DNA of 52,698 nucleotides, taken from QHXQ01 sp036389375. GTDB lineage: Bacteria; Acidobacteriota; Blastocatellia; Pyrinomonadales; Pyrinomonadaceae. A model generated the notes under the pieces. That model was not told where the DNA came from, ran no database searches, and worked only from the letters and a program-made list of their open reading frames with translations. Positions 49,884-52,698 of the stretch are shown piece by piece (position 1 is the stretch's first letter; every line of letters begins with the position of its first letter). The position numbers and the translations under genes are program-made. Location of the stretch: positions 1 through 52,698 of the forward strand of contig DASVQA010000208.1 in assembly GCA_036389375.1 (NCBI GenBank), read 5' to 3'.

Positions 49884-50016
49884 GCCCAACCGATGATCTG
49901 AGCAGCCCGAACGCCCGGCATCACCCGCCGTCCGCGAACAGCAGCCAACCTGCGCCGCCAAGGACACAGCTTATGTGAAGTGCTACCGGACAATCAGGTG
50001 GAATGATTTGTTGAGC
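49884..50016 (-). repeat. attC-like site 2
   Basis: Cores GCTCAAC (complement of 50010-50016) and GTTGGGC (complement of 49884-49890) enclose about 133 bp with strong dyad symmetry near both ends, including GGCGGGTGATGCCGGGCGTT, a motif shared with site 4. Confidence 0.65.
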
Positions 50017-50023
50017 GGCCGGT

Positions 50024-50854
50024 TCATGGCTTTGGCTCCTCGAATACCTGCACTGACCCGCCGTACAGATGATTGCCGTAATACTCTTTCTCTCGCTCTT
50101 GTGGGTGCCGCTTGAAATCAATGAACGGCTCCCGACAGTACGGGCACAGCAACGGATTCAGGTAACCAAAGGAGCCGCCACAATCGCTGCATTTAGGGAG
50201 GCGGCCTTCAAAACGGGCGACGGACGTCATGTCCGCTTTACCCCACATCGGGGGCGCATCCTCGATGTGGCTGCTTGCGATTAGCGTGTGCGGTCCGCCG
50301 GAGCAGTAGAAGTATGCCAAGTCGGCTAAGCCGGCATGGAATGACTGCAAGCGAAAACTCTTCCGGCAGTGATCGCACAGGCAGAGCGCCGAGACGTTTC
50401 CCGGTGTCACCGAGCCTTGGAAGTGTAGGCCTCTAAAGAACAGCCCCCGCCCTGCCATGTCGCTCGTATCGCCTTTGAACTCAGGCAGCATGAACGGCTG
50501 GAAGCGGACGCCCGTCGCGCCACGCAGAAATGCTTCGCGCGAGTTCTCATCTCTACGCTCGGTGGCGACGCAGTCTGCCTGAACGGCAAAGGTTGGCCCG
50601 ACGCGGACGGACATGTGCAGACACCTGCCGCCCTCCGCGAAAACCGACGAGAGATCAAAGGAGCGAACGTTGCCGGCACTGTCGGCGAAATGAAGGCTGT
50701 GCTGCCCGCTGTTCAACTCCGCCAATGGCTTCTTCTCCACGGGTAGCTCCGAAAAGGTAAATGAACACAGCTCTTGCGTGTCCAGTAGCACGCGCAGGAC
50801 AGTCCCATCGCCGCGACCCGCCTGGTGTTCATCCTTTCGACGAAAGGGCCACAT
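50024..50854 (-). CDS. Cassette-encoded zinc-ribbon protein, hypothetical
   Basis: Protein of 276 aa. ATG 50854 has AAGGAG 7 nt upstream; a longer frame would start inside the attC core. The N-terminal domain is beta-rich (VLLDTQELCSFTFSELPVEK) and the C-terminal part holds cysteine pairs likely to bind zinc (CLCDHCRKSF, CSDCGGSFGYLNPLLCPYCR). I do not recognise a named family. It is a whole integron-type cassette between attC sites 2 and 3. Confidence 0.68.
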   Translation of the reverse strand: MWPFRRKDEHQAGRGDGTVLRVLLDTQELCSFTFSELPVEKKPLAELNSGQHSLHFADSAGNVRSFDLSSVFAEGGRCLHMSVRVGPTFAVQADCVATERRDENSREAFLRGATGVRFQPFMLPEFKGDTSDMAGRGLFFRGLHFQGSVTPGNVSALCLCDHCRKSFRLQSFHAGLADLAYFYCSGGPHTLIASSHIEDAPPMWGKADMTSVARFEGRLPKCSDCGGSFGYLNPLLCPYCREPFIDFKRHPQEREKEYYGNHLYGGSVQVFEEPKP

Positions 50855-50869
50855 CAAAATCTCCTTGCC

Positions 50870-50974
50870 GTCCAACGCCCGAATTAACCGGGCGCGTATA
50901 CAACATGGAAATCATCCAAGCCGCGTGGATGAAAGACAAGCTGATTCGCGCTGCGGTTGAATGAGTTGTTAGGC
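50870..50974 (-). repeat. attC-like site 3
   Basis: Cores GCCTAAC (complement of 50968-50974) and GTTGGAC (complement of 50870-50876), 105 bp, with inner GCCCGGTTAATTCGGGC, a hairpin. The upstream gene's stop codon is in the core. Confidence 0.7.
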
Positions 50975-51577
50975 GCGACCCGCGGAATAGCGAAAGCCGT
51001 TAATGCTATGGCTGTCTTCCCCGGAATCAATCTGCTTCTCTTCAGAGTTGTCAGCTTGTGGCGGCATAGTGCCACCAAAGCTTACACGCTTCATCGCCCA
51101 AAGAGCGCTGACGATAAATGGAAGCGTAAAGAAAGACAGTAAGACGAACAAGCCGGGCACGCCGGAGACAGAAAAATGTTCTCCGAGTTGGAACTTCCAG
51201 TCCCTCGGGCCGCCCAAGAGGATAAGCGTCCCGATACTCAACCCGAAGAGGAGGTCGCCCACTGCGACCAATTTCATCCACCGCCCTCTGCCTTTACCGA
51301 CGGAAACACATGCTGCGGTCAGGGCCCATGTCAGAATGAGTGCTGCGGGAAGCGCCACGGCCCGGCCTTCAAACTCAAATGTGCCTACCGCGTAACCGAT
51401 GTAATTAGGGTCAAGCAGGGCACGAATAGGAGCGACCGATGATACGCCCGCAAATAGCATATGGAAGATGCCGACCACGAGCGCGGCTGCGTTCCAGCGA
51501 CGGCGTGAAAGCAAGTAGCAGAAGATGCCCCAGTAAATTACGTTTAGCGGAAGCGCGATCTTGAACCAGAGAGCCAT
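50969..51577 (-). CDS. Cassette-encoded multi-pass membrane protein, hypothetical
   Basis: Protein of 202 aa. ATG 51577 has a strong Shine-Dalgarno (AAGGAGG); a longer frame to 51622 exists. About five membrane helices are visible (for example IALPLNVIYWGIFCYLL, LPAALILTWALTAACVSVG, LVAVGDLLFGLSIGTLILLG, VPGLFVLLSFFTLPFIVSAL). No catalytic motif is seen and no family is recognised. The gene ends in the core of attC site 3, so it is the third cassette. Confidence 0.68.
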   Translation of the reverse strand: MALWFKIALPLNVIYWGIFCYLLSRRRWNAAALVVGIFHMLFAGVSSVAPIRALLDPNYIGYAVGTFEFEGRAVALPAALILTWALTAACVSVGKGRGRWMKLVAVGDLLFGLSIGTLILLGGPRDWKFQLGEHFSVSGVPGLFVLLSFFTLPFIVSALWAMKRVSFGGTMPPQADNSEEKQIDSGEDSHSINGFRYSAGRA

Positions 51578-51683
51578 AAGTAACCTCCTTAAACGATCTG
51601 TAGATGGGCTAGAACCGCTCAAAAGATAAACACCGCGCGCTTGTATTTTATGGCAACTATGTTGGATATACGATAAAGTCAGC

Positions 51684-51770
51684 GCCTAACGCCGGGCGTC
51701 ACCCGCCGACCCGGGCGATGGCAGGAACTTGAAATCTATCGTGTCGGCGGTCGGGCGCATGCCGTTGTGG
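51684..51770 (-). repeat. attC-like site 4
   Basis: Core GTTAGGC (complement of 51684-51690) is good; the opposite core CCACAAC (complement of 51764-51770) is degenerate. The 87-bp span includes GGCGGGTGACGCCCGGCGTT and a mirrored GACCGCCGACAC. Confidence 0.6.
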
Positions 51771-51783
51771 CGCGCCGCCGTGA

Positions 51784-52302
51784 TCATAACCACGCTGTCT
51801 GCCGCAGATCTGCGAATGTGTCAATGTACCATGCGCGTGGCCCGTAGTATTCGGCCGCGCGCAGTTCCTCGAATGACGCAGCAGGCGGGCCAACCCCTGC
51901 GCGAAGCCCGCGTTCTATCTCGGCCAGCCCCGCGCCGCTATACGGCATGAGTTCATGCGTATAAATGGCCCGCACCAACCCAACAACATCAGCCAGCAGC
52001 AGGCAAGAGCGCCGCAGAGCGTCGCGGGACTCCGAGTCGCTGGCGAAGGTGCTGAAGGACATCATGTGGTAAAGCTCAATTGTTCCCGGTGTGGCGCGAA
52101 TTGCGAAGCCACCGGGGCCAAGAAGTTCAGGCGCGCCCGACGCGGGTGCGGCTTCAACGACCCAGGTCTTGGGTAGCCAGCGATCCCGATAGCGTTCGAC
52201 GACTCCCGTCCCGAATTTAGGCTCGCCGGCTAGCTTCGTTAGTAGCCATTCGGGAGAGCAGTCCATCGAGGCATCGAACAGCGCGATAAAATCAGTGCTC
52301 AT
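51784..52302 (-). CDS. Cassette-encoded hypothetical protein
   Basis: Protein of 172 aa with no signal peptide and no membrane segment. It is mixed alpha/beta in character (DASMDCSPEWLLTKLAGEPK, then RYRDRWLPKTWVVEAAPA and FADLRQTAWL at the end). I do not recognise a family. The stop is 13 bp from attC-like site 4, and the start is 22 bp after another core at 52325, so it has cassette dimensions. The ribosome binding site is weak. Confidence 0.6.
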   Translation of the reverse strand: MSTDFIALFDASMDCSPEWLLTKLAGEPKFGTGVVERYRDRWLPKTWVVEAAPASGAPELLGPGGFAIRATPGTIELYHMMSFSTFASDSESRDALRRSCLLLADVVGLVRAIYTHELMPYSGAGLAEIERGLRAGVGPPAASFEELRAAEYYGPRAWYIDTFADLRQTAWL

Positions 52303-52324
52303 ATCTTTGACGACGCAGGGAGCC

Positions 52325-52370
52325 GCCCAACGCCCGAATTAAGGGGGCGTTCGTTACCGAGACGTTACCA
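52325..52370 (-). repeat. Terminal attC-like core at the 5' edge of the cassette array
   Basis: GTTGGGC (complement of 52325-52331) preceded by TTAATTCGGGC, the same hairpin arm as in site 3. The matching outer core is unclear; GGTAAC units occur at 52352-52370. It may be a truncated attC or the old junction with the host. Confidence 0.45.
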
Positions 52371-52418
52371 TGATAAAGGTGTGAGTATTTGCGGTAAGCC
52401 TAAATGCTTAAGAATATG

Positions 52419-52494
<76 letters not shown>

Positions 52495-52698
52495 GCATGT
52501 TGAACTAGCGTCCACGTTAACGCACCCTTTTGGCGGCTGTCAAATGCGCTTGCCCGCACGGCGCGCGGCGGAAATTATGATGTCTCTTGCTGCGGAAAAG
52601 TACGCCCGCGCGTGGGCAGCAGTAAGGGAAAACGAGAGGCTGCAAGCCGTCCGCGCCTTACCCGCGCCGAGGAGTTCCGCTACAATCTAATGACCCGG
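52495..52698. other. Region upstream of tRNA-Glu, nothing supportable
   Basis: This last part of the window holds no gene I can support. TACAATCT near 52680 resembles a -10 element on the + strand and an ATG follows at 52691, so a gene may begin at the edge. No integron integrase is visible up to the window end. Confidence 0.3.

Overview
The window reads as high-GC bacterial chromosome, most likely Acidobacteriota of the Blastocatellia type. The hints are a sigma factor/zinc-finger anti-sigma pair, a secreted DUF1800/DUF1501 pair, an uncharacterised protein that I associate with that phylum, a small Lmo0937-type membrane peptide, and several intergenic short-repeat hairpins. This is a composition and gene-content inference, not a phylogeny.

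Bases 1-14869 hold ordinary chromosomal genes, nearly all on the + strand: sigma factor (5' partial), anti-sigma factor, acyl-CoA ligase, M28 peptidase, DUF1800 and DUF1501 proteins, Lmo0937-type peptide, biotin-protein ligase, glycosyltransferase, type III pantothenate kinase, an unknown protein and an RlmD-type 23S rRNA uracil methyltransferase.

Bases 14870-36374 are a complete Tn7-like transposon of 21.5 kb with lower GC. I could delimit it to the base. The left end has three 18-bp TnsB-type sites, the right end has four in inverted orientation, both outermost sites lie 8 nt from the terminus (TGACATAA and TGCTAAAA), and both sides carry the 5-bp duplication ATTGA. It sits in the last codons of the rlmD-like gene, about 30 bp past the codon for the catalytic-base glutamate, and it supplies a new stop codon. 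Its machinery is TnsA, TnsB, a short TniB-type TnsC and two tandem TniQ proteins; the outer TniQ has an extra C-terminal zinc ribbon plus helix-turn-helix. The cargo is a DNA phosphorothioation system: dndA divergent from dndBCDE, with a sulfur-binding-domain HNH nuclease next to dndA. There is also a second operon of a large DGQHR protein and an HNH protein, a XRE regulator with a strong operator-like palindrome, and a secreted and a TPR protein between tnsC and tnsB. An IS630 element lies in the dndE stop codon, and two decayed IS256-type transposase tails flank tnsAB.

Bases 36375-49129 are chromosome again: comEC, a cupin, comEA, ftsK, prfB with its programmed frameshift, lnt, two small membrane proteins (one NfeD-like) and a lipoprotein-like TPR protein. 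A cluster of three DnaA-box-like sequences lies between comEA and ftsK.

Bases 49130-52494 are a second mobile segment. A 44-bp copy of the 3' half of tRNA-Glu and an intact tRNA-Glu(TTC) bound a small array of integron-type cassettes: four genes in one orientation separated by attC-like sites, with no integrase visible. The last 200 bases hold nothing I can support.
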